Source of the DNA: Acidobacteriota bacterium
GTDB lineage: Bacteria > Acidobacteriota > Blastocatellia > Pyrinomonadales > Pyrinomonadaceae
Reading direction: 5' to 3'
Length of the DNA stretch: 30,689 bases
NCBI GenBank assembly: GCA_024640445.1
Contig: JAHEEZ010000006.1
Location: 1 to 30,689 of the forward strand
A program made the position numbers and the translations under genes. Shown here piece by piece: positions 15,303-23,668 of this stretch; the stretch's first letter is position 1, and every line of letters starts with the position of its first letter. Under the pieces are notes generated by a model, which searched no databases, was not told the origin of the DNA, and saw only the letters and a list, made by a program, of their open reading frames with translations.

Positions 15303-15995
15303 TCAAAAAACAACAATCCCATCTCGTACAATCTTCGAAACAGCAAATCTTGCTTCTCGAACCGGATATCCACGAAGGTCTTCCACTCGGAAATCAAGCT
15401 TGAAAATAAGCGTTTCACTATCTTTGGACAGGAACTTACCCGGATCCGCAGGCCGTGGAAAAAAGAAAATTAGTTCTGCGGTCTTTCTATCGTACCTAAA
15501 ATCATACTCCGCAAGTTCGATCACATCGCCCTGGCCATTCGAAATGGTAATGAACTTTTTGCGATCCTCAACGAATTTCCGTGTCCACGGTATTACGTCT
15601 TTCGAAACGACCGACACGACATAGAACTTCTCGCACGCCGGACACGTGTAAATAGGTATGTTCTCTTTGTCGAACTCCGACTTTTCCTTGTCCGACATCT
15701 TGTCATAATCCGCTTCGAGCTGGGCATCTCTGAACATTGCCAGCCTCACTGGCAACGAAGAACGAAGCATGACGGTCGCGGTAATGTTGCCTTCAACCAC
15801 CCTTAGAACGTCCCAAGGTTTCGTGTGAAGCTGAACCCAATCTGATCGGTTCAAAACCTCAAACACATCTTTGTGATCCCAGGAGCTTACCGGCTTTGAT
15901 TCCCAGTCGCCCTGAGAAAATACTCCTTGGATCAGAGTGAGGCAAAGAAAGATGAGTAATACTGCGCGTGCTCTATTCGAGTCTCTTTCAGGCAT
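15303..15995 (-). CDS. Exported protein of unknown function overlapping sucD
   Basis: 230 aa from the ATG at 15995, which overlaps the sucD stop by 8 nt and gives a clean signal peptide (hydrophobic VLLIFLCLTLIQGVF, likely cut near FSQ-G). Starts further upstream would extend it into sucD and spoil the signal. The mature part begins with KPVSSWDHKDVFEVLNRSDW, resembling the start of GWxTD-like secreted proteins seen in Acidobacteria (from memory, not searched). It has one CPAC pair (YTCPACEKF) and a beta-rich C-terminal half. No catalytic motif recognised. The overlap suggests translational coupling to sucD although a functional link is not evident. Confidence 0.8.
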   Translation of the reverse strand: MPERDSNRARAVLLIFLCLTLIQGVFSQGDWESKPVSSWDHKDVFEVLNRSDWVQLHTKPWDVLRVVEGNITATVMLRSSLPVRLAMFRDAQLEADYDKMSDKEKSEFDKENIPIYTCPACEKFYVVSVVSKDVIPWTRKFVEDRKKFITISNGQGDVIELAEYDFRYDRKTAELIFFFPRPADPGKFLSKDSETLIFKLDFRVEDLRGYPVREARFAVSKIVRDGIVVF

Positions 15996-16875
15996 TGGCT
16001 TTTGAACTAAGCGCTTCCTGCACAGCCTTCCCAATATCCGCCGGCGATTCCACTACACGTATTCCCGCTTCGCGGAGCGCTTTCATCTTTTCTGAAGCAG
16101 TTCCCTTTCCGCCCGATATGATCGCGCCGGCATGACCCATTCGGCGTCCCGGAGGCGCCGTCTGTCCCGCTATGAACGCAACGATCGGCTTCGTAACATT
16201 CTCTTTGGCGTAAGCCGCCGCATCTTCTTCTGCGGTTCCGCCGATCTCTCCGATCATAACGATCGCGTCTGTCTCTTCGTCCGCTTCAAAAAGCATCAAC
16301 GCGTCGGTGTGGTTGGTCCCGATGATCGGGTCTCCGCCGATGCCAAGCGCCGAAGATTGTCCAAGCCCGAGCGCGGTCAGCTGTCCGACGGCTTCATATG
16401 TGAGCGTTCCCGATCGCGACACAACCCCGATCCGGCCTTCCTTGTGAATGTGGCCGGGCATGATTCCGATCTTGCATTTCCCCGGCGAGATCACTCCAGG
16501 GCAGTTGGGCCCCACAAGTCTGGTTTTAGCGCGATCGGCAAGATATTCTCGAGCAATCACCATATCCGCCACCGGAACGCCTTCCGTGATCGCTACCACG
16601 AGCGGAAGCTCCGCATCGGCGGCTTCCATTATCGCGTCAGCCGCGAATGCCGGCGGCACATATACCACCGAAGCGTTTGCGCCGGTCTCTCGGACCGCAT
16701 CCTCCACAGTGTTAAAGACCGGAATTCCTTCGTGCGTCGTACCACCTTTGCCCGGCGTCACGCCAGCGACCACATTCGTGCCGTACTCGACCATTTGCAG
16801 TGTATGAAAAGTGCCCTCTTTTCCGGTGATCCCCTGCACGACCAGACGGGTGTCCTTGTCGACTAAAATGCTCAA
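15988..16875 (-). CDS. sucD: Succinate-CoA ligase alpha subunit (SucD)
   Basis: SucD with SucC makes succinate and ATP/GTP from succinyl-CoA in the TCA cycle; the alpha subunit binds CoA and carries the phosphohistidine. Its 295 aa are full length. Visible are the Rossmann CoA site VQGITGKEGTFHT, VTPGKGGTTHEG, VGPNCPGVISPGKCKIGIMPG, SRSGTLTYE and the phospho-His248 in MGHAGAIISGG. The start is TTG at 16875 with AAGGAG 7 nt upstream, which decides it. A TATAAT lies ~40 nt upstream. No sucC is adjacent, which usually precedes sucD; it must be elsewhere. Confidence 0.96.
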   Translation of the reverse strand: MSILVDKDTRLVVQGITGKEGTFHTLQMVEYGTNVVAGVTPGKGGTTHEGIPVFNTVEDAVRETGANASVVYVPPAFAADAIMEAADAELPLVVAITEGVPVADMVIAREYLADRAKTRLVGPNCPGVISPGKCKIGIMPGHIHKEGRIGVVSRSGTLTYEAVGQLTALGLGQSSALGIGGDPIIGTNHTDALMLFEADEETDAIVMIGEIGGTAEEDAAAYAKENVTKPIVAFIAGQTAPPGRRMGHAGAIISGGKGTASEKMKALREAGIRVVESPADIGKAVQEALSSKANA

Positions 16876-16915
16876 AACAAATCTCCTTACGATAGCTGTG
16901 TGATTAAACCCGAAA

Positions 16916-16946
16916 ATTATAGCACGATGGTTCGGAGGTCACGCAA
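16916..16946 (-). promoter_or_regulatory. Putative sucD promoter
   Basis: On the minus strand a perfect TATAAT (16916-16921) with a weak TTGCGT 19 nt upstream (16941-16946). The same design (weak TTGC.. box, 19-nt spacer, perfect -10) precedes nuoI. Confidence 0.55.
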
Positions 16947-17051
16947 ACGGGTGCGAAATTAGAGCGAACAATGAACAAGGGGTTCTCGTAACTAGGTTCT
17001 GTCAGACAGATCGACGCTTTCATATTTTTGAACTAATACGGTTTTTTTCTA

Positions 17052-18296
17052 ATGCGAAGACTCTATTCCTTCTACGCGGACGCGTTCCGCATAGCGATCA
17101 AATCGATTTTCGAGCACAAGCTCCGTGCCTTCTTAACGCTTCTCGGCGTGATCATCGGCGTCGCATCGGTGGTGATAGTCGGCGCTTCCATAAGCGGTCT
17201 GAACTCCTATGTCATGGGGACGATCACCAAGGTGCTCGGCGCCAATCACTTCATGATGGCGCGGATAGCCTTTACCGGGAGCATGGAAGACGACGAATTT
17301 GAGAGGATCAACAAGCGGAACAAGAAGATCGAATGGGGAGAATTTGAATACATTAAGGCGCGTTGTACAAGCTGTTCCGAGGTCGGGGGGCAGAAGAACA
17401 CAATGGAGGATCTGAATCAGGACGGAATTGAGATGCCCGGGGTACGCATTCTGGGAGTCACGGCCAATATGGAGATCATCGAGGACAAGACCATTGTCGA
17501 CGGCCGGTTCATTCTCGACACCGAGGTGGAACGTTCCGCTCGTGTCGCCGTGATCGGCTGGGATGTGAAGGACAAGTACTTCCCAAACACCAATCCGGTT
17601 GGGAAAACCATTAAGGTACGTGGAGTGCCGATGCGGATAGTGGGTATCGAAGAACAAAGAGGATCGATGTTCGGCGATTCTCAAGACCGCCATATCTACA
17701 TTCCTGTAACGACCCATCTCTCGATGTTCGGGTGGGGTGATGGCGTGCAGGTGCACGGAAAGTCGGCAAAACCTGAGGATCTCGACAACGCGATCGAAGA
17801 GGCACGGACCGAATTAAGGAACAAGCGAAAGCTGATCGGCTCGGAGGAAGACACTTTTGGGGTCGTAAACACGAAAGATCTTTCGAACCAGATCGACCAG
17901 TTCACAGGAGCGATCGCCGGGGTCGTCATACCGATAACCTTTATAACGCTTGTCGTTGGCGGCATCGTGGTAATGAACATAATGCTTGTTTCCGTAACGG
18001 AAAGGACGTTCGAGGTCGGACTTCGAAAGGCGCTTGGCGCGACACGCAAACAGATAATGCTCCAGTTTCTCATCGAGTCTTCAACGCTATGTCTTTTGGG
18101 TGGTTTACTTGGGATCATCATAGCGGCGAGCATTACGAAATTGATCGGTATGGGGCTCGGGATAACCATGACGATCACGCCCGGATACATCATTTTGGCA
18201 GTCGCCGTCTCAAGCCTCATCGGAATAATCGCCGGGCTCTATCCTGCGTTCAAAGCCTCGAAACTGGACCCGATCGTAGCGCTCACGCGAGCTTAG
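17052..18296 (+). CDS. ABC transporter permease, MacB/FtsX type (first of a pair)
   Basis: 414 aa. It has the MacB layout: N-terminal TM helix (FEHKLRAFLTLLGVIIGVASVVIVGASI), a ~230-residue extracytoplasmic MacB_PCD domain, then three TM helices of the FtsX domain with VVMNIMLVSVTERTFEVGLRKALGATRKQI, the conserved coupling region. Such permeases do not move substrate through a pore but couple cytoplasmic ATPase action to a periplasmic domain (macrolide, lipoprotein or peptide export). The ATG at 17052 follows a T-rich stretch without a Shine-Dalgarno sequence. It is divergent from sucD over 176 nt. No ATPase or membrane-fusion protein gene is adjacent. Confidence 0.93.
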   Translation: MRRLYSFYADAFRIAIKSIFEHKLRAFLTLLGVIIGVASVVIVGASISGLNSYVMGTITKVLGANHFMMARIAFTGSMEDDEFERINKRNKKIEWGEFEYIKARCTSCSEVGGQKNTMEDLNQDGIEMPGVRILGVTANMEIIEDKTIVDGRFILDTEVERSARVAVIGWDVKDKYFPNTNPVGKTIKVRGVPMRIVGIEEQRGSMFGDSQDRHIYIPVTTHLSMFGWGDGVQVHGKSAKPEDLDNAIEEARTELRNKRKLIGSEEDTFGVVNTKDLSNQIDQFTGAIAGVVIPITFITLVVGGIVVMNIMLVSVTERTFEVGLRKALGATRKQIMLQFLIESSTLCLLGGLLGIIIAASITKLIGMGLGITMTITPGYIILAVAVSSLIGIIAGLYPAFKASKLDPIVALTRA

Positions 18297-18356
18297 GAGT
18301 TTGCCGAGTTGAATGGGTGAACCGAGTTTGAACGCGGAATTCGCAATTTTTGAGTA

Positions 18357-18406
18357 TGGATCTTCGAACCTGGATCTTGGAACATTGAACACTGATACCT
18401 GATACA
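18357..18406 (+). repeat. Degenerate short tandem repeats between the two permease genes
   Basis: Two 14-bp units beginning TGGATCTT (18357-18370 and 18371-18384, two mismatches) run into shorter TGAACAC / TGATACC / TGATACA units (7-8 bp period) to 18406, just before the second permease. Looks like a decaying microsatellite-like intergenic repeat. Confidence 0.6.
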
Positions 18407-18413
18407 TGAAGAA

Positions 18414-19679
18414 ATGAGTTTATCAACCGCACTACCCAAAGAGGTCCTGAAGATGGCGATGGAAAGCATTCTGTCGCACAAGTTCCGGAGTTTCCTGACG
18501 ATCTTAGGCATCGTCGTCGGCGTGATCACCGCGATCGTCGTTGCGTCTATCTTGCTCGGTCTTAGACAAAACATCGTCGCGATGATCGAGGAGTACGGAA
18601 CTAACAATATCTACGCCTTCCATCTGACCACGGGATTCGGACCTCCGAATCGCGAGGAGCGGGCCAGGAAACCACTTACCGAGACGGACGCAGACGCGAT
18701 CATGAGACAGTCAGAAGCGATCGAGGACATCGCACTGGTCGCGCCGAGCATAGGATCGTTCGGCGACGGATTTGACGACAACCTGATCTATGAAGGCCGG
18801 AATTATCGATGGGCGGGAACGGACGGCGTGACCCCGAATCTCTTGCCGATCAGCAACCTTGCTCTTTCGGAAGGACGTTTCATCACGGAGAACGACAACG
18901 CCCAGAGGCGCAATGTTATCGTCATTGGCGTTAACGCCGCTGAGGCACTGTTTCCAGGAAAGGAAGGCGAGATAGCAGGCAAGATGGTCAGGATGAATGG
19001 AATGACCTGGGAAGTGATAGGTGTCCTCCAGAAGAGGAAGGCGGGTTTCTTCGGTGAAAACGAAGAAGACCGAAAGGTGATGATGCCGATCAGGACCGCA
19101 AGAAAGGTCGCACCGCAAAGGGACTACATTCTTCACATCATCAAGGCGAAGTCAGGTAACATCCAGACCGCTGTTGAAGACGCGGAAGCCGTTCTCAGGC
19201 AGAGACGCGGTGTGAAATTCGGTGAAGAAAACAACTTCGACATCAAAACCGCCGACGCGTTCATCAAGCAATTCGATTCCGTCATCGGCGGCATCGGGCT
19301 CGCGGCGATAGCAATTTCCTGTCTTGGCCTTCTCGTCGGCGGGATTGGCGTCATGAACATAATGCTGGTATCGGTGACCGAGAGAACAAAGGAAATCGGG
19401 ATACGAAAGGCGATCGGCGCGACTCGCGCGGCGATCGTGCTTCAGTTCCTTCTCGAAGCAATGACCCTGACGTTTTTCGGCGGGATCATTGGGGTAACCG
19501 TTGCGGTCGGGATCGCCCAGCTGATAATGCTCGTCTTTCCATTCCTGCCTGCGTCAATCGCGCTCTGGTCAATCGGGCTCGCGCTAACCGTTTCCATCCT
19601 TGTCGGACTGATCTTCGGGGTACTTCCGGCCAGGCGAGCAGCCCGGTTGGATCCGATCGAATGTCTTCGATACGAGTAG
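18414..19679 (+). CDS. ABC transporter permease, MacB/FtsX type (second of a pair)
   Basis: 421 aa, same architecture as its neighbour: N-terminal TM helix (ILSHKFRSFLTILGIVVGVITAIVVASILLG), extracytoplasmic domain of ~230 residues, and three C-terminal TM helices with GGIGVMNIMLVSVTERTKEIGIRKAIGATRAAI and the closing motif PARRAARLDPIECLRYE that is typical of MacB-like permeases. The two proteins are homologous but clearly diverged, especially in the periplasmic domain, so they could form a heterodimer. The 117-nt gap carries degenerate repeats rather than a clear promoter. A strong terminator ends the unit at 19715-19758. Confidence 0.93.
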   Translation: MSLSTALPKEVLKMAMESILSHKFRSFLTILGIVVGVITAIVVASILLGLRQNIVAMIEEYGTNNIYAFHLTTGFGPPNREERARKPLTETDADAIMRQSEAIEDIALVAPSIGSFGDGFDDNLIYEGRNYRWAGTDGVTPNLLPISNLALSEGRFITENDNAQRRNVIVIGVNAAEALFPGKEGEIAGKMVRMNGMTWEVIGVLQKRKAGFFGENEEDRKVMMPIRTARKVAPQRDYILHIIKAKSGNIQTAVEDAEAVLRQRRGVKFGEENNFDIKTADAFIKQFDSVIGGIGLAAIAISCLGLLVGGIGVMNIMLVSVTERTKEIGIRKAIGATRAAIVLQFLLEAMTLTFFGGIIGVTVAVGIAQLIMLVFPFLPASIALWSIGLALTVSILVGLIFGVLPARRAARLDPIECLRYE

Positions 19680-19714
19680 ACGCAGACCGATAAGCGAGTT
19701 ACAATCTGCAACTG

Positions 19715-19758
19715 AAAAGGCCTATCCGGAACTTGCCGGACGGCCTTTTCGCTTTTTT
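19715..19758 (+). terminator. Rho-independent terminator after the permease pair
   Basis: Stem AAAAGGCC/GGCCTTTT (19715-19722 with 19742-19749), extended inside by TCCGG/CCGGA, then CGCTTTTTT. It starts 36 nt after the stop codon. Confidence 0.85.
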
Positions 19759-19824
19759 CACTTTTCTTACTGTCACTTTCGGGTTTCCAAACCCTGCTAG
19801 TGTATATTCGTAACACCGTAGGCT

Positions 19825-20262
19825 ATGAAATCGAAGAATGAAAGGCTCACGATCGGCCGCAGCGACATGGCCGACTTCCCTGGGCTCGGGGTATTCTCTG
19901 TCGAGGTCAAGATTGATACCGGAGCCTACAACTCATCGATACACTGCGTTCGCGCAGTGCGAAACGATGACGGGGATCTGGAGGTAGTGTTCCTCGATCC
20001 CAGGCATCCGTCGTACACAGGCGAGGCACACACTTTCAGCGTTTTTGGTCAAAAGCTTGTGCGAAGTTCGAACGGGCAATCGGAACGCAGATTCGTAGTA
20101 AGGGCATCCATAGTATTTCCCGGACGCAGCTACCCGATAGATCTAACACTCGCTAACCGCGGCGATATGAGATTTCCCGTCCTGATCGGAAGGAAGTTTC
20201 TCAAGAAGAATGGCTTCCTCATAGATCCGAGGCGCAGGAACGTACTTAGCAAGGACGCCTGA
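19825..20262 (+). CDS. Retropepsin-like 'ATP-dependent zinc protease' family protein (RimK-linked)
   Basis: 145 aa, cytoplasmic. The sequence fits PF05618 (DUF785): N-terminal IGRSDMADFPGLGVFSVEVKIDTGA with the aspartyl-protease-like triad DTGA (31-34), then SSIHC, RRFVV, and the C-terminal MRFPVLIGRKFLKKNGFLIDP. Despite the family's historical name, a single DTGA half-site points to a retropepsin-like dimer rather than a zinc enzyme. It is followed 43 nt later by rimK; such pairs are known from RimK/RimB loci in proteobacteria and from genome surveys of ATP-grasp amidoligases. Likely role: trimming or removal of the peptide tail made by RimK (inference). ATG at 19825 with a weak TAGG upstream. 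Confidence 0.85.
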   Translation: MKSKNERLTIGRSDMADFPGLGVFSVEVKIDTGAYNSSIHCVRAVRNDDGDLEVVFLDPRHPSYTGEAHTFSVFGQKLVRSSNGQSERRFVVRASIVFPGRSYPIDLTLANRGDMRFPVLIGRKFLKKNGFLIDPRRRNVLSKDA

Positions 20263-20305
20263 TCCGACGCAGATCCCATTCAGAAGTTCATTAGCATTAA
20301 TACAT

Positions 20306-21184
20306 ATGAGAATCGCTGTTTTATCCGCAAATCCAAGGTTGTATTCAACGCACCGTCTGATCGAGGCCGGTGAGCAGCGCCGCCATGAGATGGTCGTCGT
20401 CGACCACACTAAGTGCGTGCTTCAGATCGAAAAGAAGAATCCGATCATCGTTTACAACGGGAAGGAACTTACAGGTATCGATGCTGTCATCCCGAGGATT
20501 GGCGCGTCGGTTACTTTCTTTGGAACGGCGGTCGTCCGCCAATTCGAGATGCAGAAGATTTTCACGGCGGTAGAATCGCAGGCGCTGGTGAAGTCTCGCG
20601 ACAAACTTCGTAGTCTCCAACTGCTTTCAAGGGCAGGCCTGGGCCTCCCGAGAACCATCTTTTCAAACTATTCAAGGGACACCGAGGCAGTTGTCAGCAT
20701 GCTCGGCTCGACGCCTATAATTCTCAAACTTCTTGAAGGAACCCAGGGACTGGGCGTTATCCTCGCTGAAACAAAGAAAGCGGCTGAGTCGGTGCTCGAG
20801 GCATTCAACGGCCTAGAAGCGAGAGTGATCCTTCAGGAATTTGTCGAAGAAGCCAAAGGCGCTGACATAAGAGCGTTTGTGGTGGAAGGAACAGTTGTCG
20901 GGGCGATGAAGCGGCAGGCTAAGGAAGGAGAATTTCGCTCGAATCTGCACAGGGGAGGGACCGCGGCACTGATCACGCTATCCGATGAAGAAGAGGATGC
21001 GGCGATCAAGGCGGCTCGCGTAATGGGACTGGGGATCGCCGGAGTAGACATGCTTCAGTCTTCCAAGGGACCTCTGATACTTGAAGTGAATTCGTCTCCG
21101 GGACTCGAAGGTATCGAGAAGGCGACAAAGAAAGATGTCGCGAAAGAGATCATTCGCTATGTGGAAAGGCACGTTGAGATCTAG
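20306..21184 (+). CDS. rimK: RimK-type ATP-grasp alpha-L-glutamate ligase
   Basis: 292 aa. RimK adds glutamates to the C-terminus of ribosomal protein S6 (E. coli) or builds poly-alpha-glutamate; relatives (LysX, MptN) use other carboxylates. The ATP-grasp fold is complete: N-terminal pre-ATP domain, KLLEGTQGLGVIL with Lys141, QEFVEEAKGADIRAFVVEG, MKRQAKEGEFRSNLHRGGTA (the RimK basic loop) and the metal-binding Asp248, Glu260 and Asn262 in GVDMLQSSKGPLILEVNSSPGLEGI. The start ATG at 20306 lacks a Shine-Dalgarno sequence. The next gene starts 2 nt after the stop. rpsF is not in this window, so the target in this organism is unproven. The symbol is given by family, not proven specificity. Confidence 0.93.
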   Translation: MRIAVLSANPRLYSTHRLIEAGEQRRHEMVVVDHTKCVLQIEKKNPIIVYNGKELTGIDAVIPRIGASVTFFGTAVVRQFEMQKIFTAVESQALVKSRDKLRSLQLLSRAGLGLPRTIFSNYSRDTEAVVSMLGSTPIILKLLEGTQGLGVILAETKKAAESVLEAFNGLEARVILQEFVEEAKGADIRAFVVEGTVVGAMKRQAKEGEFRSNLHRGGTAALITLSDEEEDAAIKAARVMGLGIAGVDMLQSSKGPLILEVNSSPGLEGIEKATKKDVAKEIIRYVERHVEI

Positions 21185-21186
21185 AT

Positions 21187-22143
21187 ATGGAGATTCTGGG
21201 AACACGGGTCAGGGCTGGAAAGACGACTTATCTTGAAATGGAAGTCGCGTCGCTGTACACGCGAACAAAGATAGAGGTGCCTGTGATCGTCGAGAAGTCC
21301 TCGAAACCGGGTCCTACACTGCTGCTCACCGGCGGGATCCACGGTGACGAGGTCAACGGAATCGAGGTCATCAGGCGACTGATAATTAATAAAGCGCTGA
21401 GACCCGAGAAAGGAGCCATCATCGCGGTCCCGATCGTGAATGTGATGGCATTTCTGAATATGAACAGGAAGTTCGCCGATGGCCGCGACCTCAACCGTTC
21501 GTTTCCAGGAAACAAGAGCGGTTCCCTTGCAAGCAAACTCGCCTATTCAGTTGCCACGAGGATCATTCCCCATGCCGATTTTGTCGTCGATCTCCACACA
21601 GGCGCGGAAGACCGGTTCAACTTCCCCCAGATCCGTTATGACGAATCGCATCCGGACAATCTGAAGCTCGCAAAAGCCTTCAACGCGCCTTTCACGATCC
21701 TGCAGGACAAACCTCCCGCCGGTACAATGCGGAGACTTCTTTGGAAAAGGTCGCTTCCGGGGATCGTATTCGAGGGCGGCAAGTCGCGGAGCATCAACGA
21801 AGAGGTCGTTGACGCCGGACTAGATGGAGTTTTGAACGTAATGAAACACCTTGGATTGACGACGACCAGGCGCAGAAAGAAAAGTTCGGAACGCACGAAG
21901 TTCATCGAGAACACACGCTGGATCAGGGCAAAGAATTCGGGAATGTTCCAACCGGTTATCGAGAACGGAAAGCTTATTACCAAAGGCGAGTTGTTGGGTT
22001 ATATCAACGGGCCCTATGCGCAGTTCCAGCAGAAGATCACGAGTCCGATGCCCGGCTACGTATTCTGTGTCAATCAAACGCCGGTCGTTTACAAAGGGGA
22101 TGCGGTGTTCCACGTCGGTCAGCCGATGATGCGGGAGCCCTGA
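21187..22143 (+). CDS. Succinylglutamate desuccinylase/aspartoacylase family zinc deacylase
   Basis: 318 aa, M14-like zinc hydrolase. Zinc ligands are visible: His52 and Glu55 in GGIHGDEVNG, His137 in DLHTGA; substrate-binding Arg/Asn in GRDLNRSFPG (100-108) and the catalytic Glu196 in IVFEGG. The C-terminal beta domain is of the longer AstE-like bacterial type found beside RimK genes. Family members cut N-acyl amino acids (N-succinylglutamate, N-acetylaspartate). Only 2 nt separate it from rimK, so the two are translationally coupled. Arginine succinyltransferase pathway genes are absent, so it is not AstE of arginine catabolism; processing of an acylated or glutamylated product of RimK is more likely (inference). 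Confidence 0.9.
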   Translation: MEILGTRVRAGKTTYLEMEVASLYTRTKIEVPVIVEKSSKPGPTLLLTGGIHGDEVNGIEVIRRLIINKALRPEKGAIIAVPIVNVMAFLNMNRKFADGRDLNRSFPGNKSGSLASKLAYSVATRIIPHADFVVDLHTGAEDRFNFPQIRYDESHPDNLKLAKAFNAPFTILQDKPPAGTMRRLLWKRSLPGIVFEGGKSRSINEEVVDAGLDGVLNVMKHLGLTTTRRRKKSSERTKFIENTRWIRAKNSGMFQPVIENGKLITKGELLGYINGPYAQFQQKITSPMPGYVFCVNQTPVVYKGDAVFHVGQPMMREP

Positions 22144-22155
22144 ACTCCTGAATCG

Positions 22156-23559
22156 TCATTCAAGTTCGACCGTTTGCCCGTATTCCGGAACGATGACCTT
22201 CCATCCGAACTCTTCCCGAATATGTTCCGCCATCGCTGACGCGGCTTCCGGTTCCCCGTGAGTAGTAAAGACCGTTTTCGGTACGACCTTGAGACCGTGA
22301 AGCCATTTCAGGACCGCTTTCCAGTCTGCATGCGCGGAGAATCCGCTGATCTTTTCGATCCGGCATTTAACTGGTATCCAGCTCCTCATTATCTTCACCT
22401 CATCCTCACCGTCGATAATTCTCCGGCCGCGCGTGCCTGCCGCCTGAAATCCAACGAACACGATCGTTGCATCGGGGTCCGGCAGGATCCTCATCGCGTG
22501 GTGCAGTACGCGGCCGCCCGAGAGCATTCCTGATGCGCTGATTATTATTCTCGCCCCCTTTTGGCTGTTCAGAGCGATGGAATCGTCACGCGAACCTGTG
22601 ACGGACATCGACGCAGTTCTGAGCGGATGCTTTTGCCGCGAGAGGATGCTTGCGTACTCTTCGTCGTGTTCTTCTCCCCAACGGTTGTAGACTTGCGTAG
22701 CCTGTTTTGCCATGGGCGAATCGACAGCGACCGGAAGTATCGGAATCTTGCCCTGCTCCTCCAACTCGCGTATCAAATAAAGTATCTCCTGCGTGCGACC
22801 CACAGAGAATGCGGGAATCAGAATGGGGCCGTTGCGTTTCTTCCCTTCGCGAATGATCTCAGCGAGCCGTTCCTCTGAACTCTCCTTTGAATGCAGCCTG
22901 TCGCCATATGTAGATTCGACCATCAGGTAATCGCATGCCGGAGGGGGAGCCGGGTCTTTGAGGATCGGCTGATCGTAATGCCCCAGATCGCCTGAAAAGA
23001 GGAACCTCACTGATGAACCGTCGGACCCTGCATTTTCTAGCTCGACAAGCACCATGCTCGCACCAAGGATATGTCCGGCCACACTAAAGCTCGCCTTGAT
23101 CCCGTCGCAGATGCTGACGGGCTGTCCCGTGTTGGGGACCGGTTCGACAAGTTCAAGCGCGTCCTTCGCATCGTCTTCGTCATATAGAGGAAGCGCCGGT
23201 GTGTGGGTCGTCAGGCCTTTCCGGTTCCTGTAATCAGCCTCTTCCTCCTGGAGCCTTGCCGAATCCGGAAGAAGGATCTTCAACAGATCATTGGTCGCAC
23301 GTGAAGTGAAAACTGGCCCTTGGAAGCCAAGTTTGACGATCCTGGGGAGAAACCCTGTATGGTCAATATGGGCGTGAGTGATTATCACAGCATCAAGTTC
23401 CGTGGGGTCGAACGGAAGGGGCTGCCAGTTTCGCTCCCTGAGTTCCCGGAGACCCTGGAACAGTCCGCAGTCCACGAGTATCTTCTTTCCGTTGTTTTCT
23501 ACAAGGTACTTTGAGCCTGTGACCGTTCCGACGCCGCCAAAAAATGTTATTTGAGCCAT
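22156..23559 (-). CDS. Beta-CASP metallo-beta-lactamase fold RNase-like protein
   Basis: 467 aa. The MBL zinc motif HAHIDHTG (62-69, His62/His64/Asp66/His67) is followed by GHILGASM, the bridging Asp in SGDLGHYD, and the ESTYGDR motif. The beta-CASP domain follows (IPAFSVGRTQEILYLI, SPMAKQ), then SASGMLSGGRVLHH, FSAHAD and the C-terminal motif VFTTHGEP: the full beta-CASP set of CPSF73-like bacterial RNases (YsgA/TTHA0252 type). Likely role: RNA processing or decay in the cytoplasm. The ATG at 23559 matches the usual start (MAQITFFGGVGTVTGS); an in-frame ATG 7 codons upstream is possible, neither has a clear ribosome-binding site. Converges with the deacylase gene with only 12 nt between the stops and no terminator. 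Confidence 0.93.
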   Translation of the reverse strand: MAQITFFGGVGTVTGSKYLVENNGKKILVDCGLFQGLRELRERNWQPLPFDPTELDAVIITHAHIDHTGFLPRIVKLGFQGPVFTSRATNDLLKILLPDSARLQEEEADYRNRKGLTTHTPALPLYDEDDAKDALELVEPVPNTGQPVSICDGIKASFSVAGHILGASMVLVELENAGSDGSSVRFLFSGDLGHYDQPILKDPAPPPACDYLMVESTYGDRLHSKESSEERLAEIIREGKKRNGPILIPAFSVGRTQEILYLIRELEEQGKIPILPVAVDSPMAKQATQVYNRWGEEHDEEYASILSRQKHPLRTASMSVTGSRDDSIALNSQKGARIIISASGMLSGGRVLHHAMRILPDPDATIVFVGFQAAGTRGRRIIDGEDEVKIMRSWIPVKCRIEKISGFSAHADWKAVLKWLHGLKVVPKTVFTTHGEPEAASAMAEHIREEFGWKVIVPEYGQTVELE

Positions 23560-23611
23560 ATTCGGTAAAAGATAGCACATCGGCCGACTCTGTCTAATTG
23601 CCGATCAGGAC

Positions 23612-23645
23612 AAAAAAGCCGGAGCGTCCTGACGCTCCGGCTTCG
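23612..23645 (-). terminator. Terminator after the Ser/Thr kinase gene
   Basis: An 11-13-bp stem (23616-23628 with 23631-23643) followed on the minus strand by six T. It begins 25 nt after the kinase stop and separates it from the beta-CASP gene downstream. The plus strand also has T's (TTCGTTGCTTTTTT), without a plus-strand gene nearby. Confidence 0.85.
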
Positions 23646-23668
23646 TTGCTTTTTTGGAATACCAGTCC

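Noticed and set aside
16132..16866. 244-aa plus-strand frame antisense to sucD
   Set aside because: sucD is complete and conserved over the whole stretch; the antisense frame is a codon-bias artefact.
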